Positions 63,215 to 64,000 of a stretch of 64,000 nucleotides of DNA are shown piece after piece. The translations under genes were made by a program, and so were the position numbers. This DNA is from Plazaster borealis (Eukaryota; Echinodermata; Asteroidea; Forcipulatida; Labidiasteridae), in the NCBI GenBank assembly GCA_021014325.1, contig JAJGQC010000708.1, positions 74,501 through 138,500 of the forward strand, in the 5' to 3' direction. Numbering within the stretch: the stretch's first letter is position 1; each line of letters begins with the position of its first letter. The notes beneath the pieces are model-generated. The model ran no database searches and had not been told where the DNA came from. It saw nothing but the letters and a program-made list of their open reading frames with translations.

Positions 63215-63813
63215 TGAATATTAGGGTCGATTGCTGTGTAGGAAGTTTCTTTGCATTTTTATCAGGATCAAAGAAAGACACCTGATAAATATAAATGAAT
63301 AATACTTGTACTTTCTTTTCAGTATTCAGTTCAGCATCATTGACATCCTAATTGATTGCTGGAGTATATCATTTTGAATCTATAGTGTAAATATTTGTTG
63401 GGAGCAGTTAAAATACAAAAGAATAAAACTGCAATGAAATTAATCAACCTACGCTCGTTACAAGCAGTGGCATCTTGTTTATGTCCTTAGTCTGAACTCA
63501 GGAAAAAACCCAAAACTAGAGGTAAATGATGCTTCATTATCAGATCATGCAATGGTCATTTACAATAATTACTTTGTACACATTTCTAGTGTTTTTTCCC
63601 TCGCAATTCAATCTTTTACTTGATCTTAATTGAGATTGGCCGATGCACTACCAAGAAAATGAAGGCGGAAAAGGAAACGCACAAGGAAAGCGTATCCTGG
63701 AAGAATTGTTATTGAGACAAGCTATACCCGGACAGTACACAGCCTTTTTTTGGACTACCATACTATACACTTGCTTGTTTAAATCCACAAGTTAAAATGT
63801 TACTATGTTACAT

Positions 63814-63860
63814 TACTACGGAGCCCCTAAAGGGACATCAAAAAAAAAACAAAAAAAAAA
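63814..63860. other. A-rich junction
   Basis: CTACGGAGCCCCTAAAGGGACAT followed by a poly(A)-like run joins the array to the terminal minisatellite. Confidence 0.5.
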
Positions 63861-63986
63861 TTATCTCGTGCGCACGACATATTATCTCGTGCGCACGACA
63901 TATTATCTCGTGCGCACGACATATTATCTCGTGCGCACGACATATTATCTCGTGCGCACGACATATTATCTCGTGCGCACGACATA
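63861..63986. repeat. 21-bp palindromic minisatellite, six perfect units
   Basis: The unit is TTATCTCGTGCGCACGACAT plus A. Each unit contains the 12-base palindrome TCGTGCGCACGA. All six units are identical. The period is a multiple of 3, so it also reads as a LVRTTYY repeat, which I consider incidental. Confidence 0.95.
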
Positions 63987-64000
63987 ATTCGGGATTCTTG

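Larger units (their letters stand above)
58623..63813. repeat. 1.33-kb tandem array, about four units
   Basis: Anchors repeat at constant distance: CAGTTTCCCTTGTGGTTTAC at 59751, 61078 and 62406, and CCCCAAAACATTCCCAACTT at about 58767, 60099, 61423 and 62752. Similarity between units is high by eye. The first unit is truncated and internally deleted. The last is interrupted by a MITE (62957-63214) and a roughly 50-base insertion (about 63642-63692), and breaks off at 63813. Each unit has an open 63-codon frame on the minus strand (MCFYTPVPHSLKGYCYCLRR...), intact in all four, but this may only reflect recent duplication. Confidence 0.9.

Noticed and set aside
63805..63987. LVRTTYY-repeat peptide
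   Set aside because: It is a by-product of the 21-bp minisatellite. There is no promoter or family evidence.

Overview
The window looks like a repeat-rich stretch of an invertebrate deuterostome genome, most likely an echinoderm and possibly a sea star. The evidence is GT-AG introns in a multi-exon lectin-like gene, DIRS and L1-type retroelements, tRNA-derived SINEs, many TIR-bounded MITEs and long AT-rich intergenic DNA. I recognise some repeat styles from echinoderms, but that is recollection and not a search result. There is no rRNA, no CRISPR and no operon.

Left part (1-28,000), all + strand coding: a broken transposon gene with an XPG/FEN1-like nuclease core and a CXC cysteine cluster (3-3043). 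A DIRS tyrosine-recombinase retrotransposon follows (about 6,400-15,965). It is split by a 5.7-kb L1-type element (8,581-14,256, flanked by CTTTGATGC), which itself carries a SINE (about 12,662-12,960). After that come a spaced 20-mer array (17.9-18.3 kb), a 17-bp minisatellite (18.9-19.3 kb), several tandem duplications, a roughly 210-bp tandem array (24.7-25.7 kb), palindromes and several MITE families.

Centre and right (32,317-57,623), minus strand: one host gene reconstructed by hand from 13 coding exons. All exon phases agree and the total is 2,718 nt (905 residues). It encodes a signal peptide, a short unrecognised segment, the first part of a fibrinogen C-terminal domain (FReD), four F5/8 type C (discoidin) domains of two exons each, and then the rest of the FReD. 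The discoidin block sits inside the fibrinogen domain, in a phase-1 intron. Every discoidin module is phase 1-1, so skipping modules keeps the frame, and skipping all four would restore an ordinary FReD. The introns hold MITEs, a 180-bp hairpin, intronic tandem arrays and a roughly 600-bp inverted pair flanking the first discoidin module.

The 49.6-57-kb region, within the large first intron, contains a 3.1-kb TIR element with TTA target duplications, a foldback structure with a GC-rich block, and a SINE. The right end (58,623-63,813) is a tandem array of about four 1.33-kb units. The complete units carry a tRNA-like sequence, and the last unit is interrupted by a TTAA-flanked MITE. The window closes with a 21-bp palindromic minisatellite.
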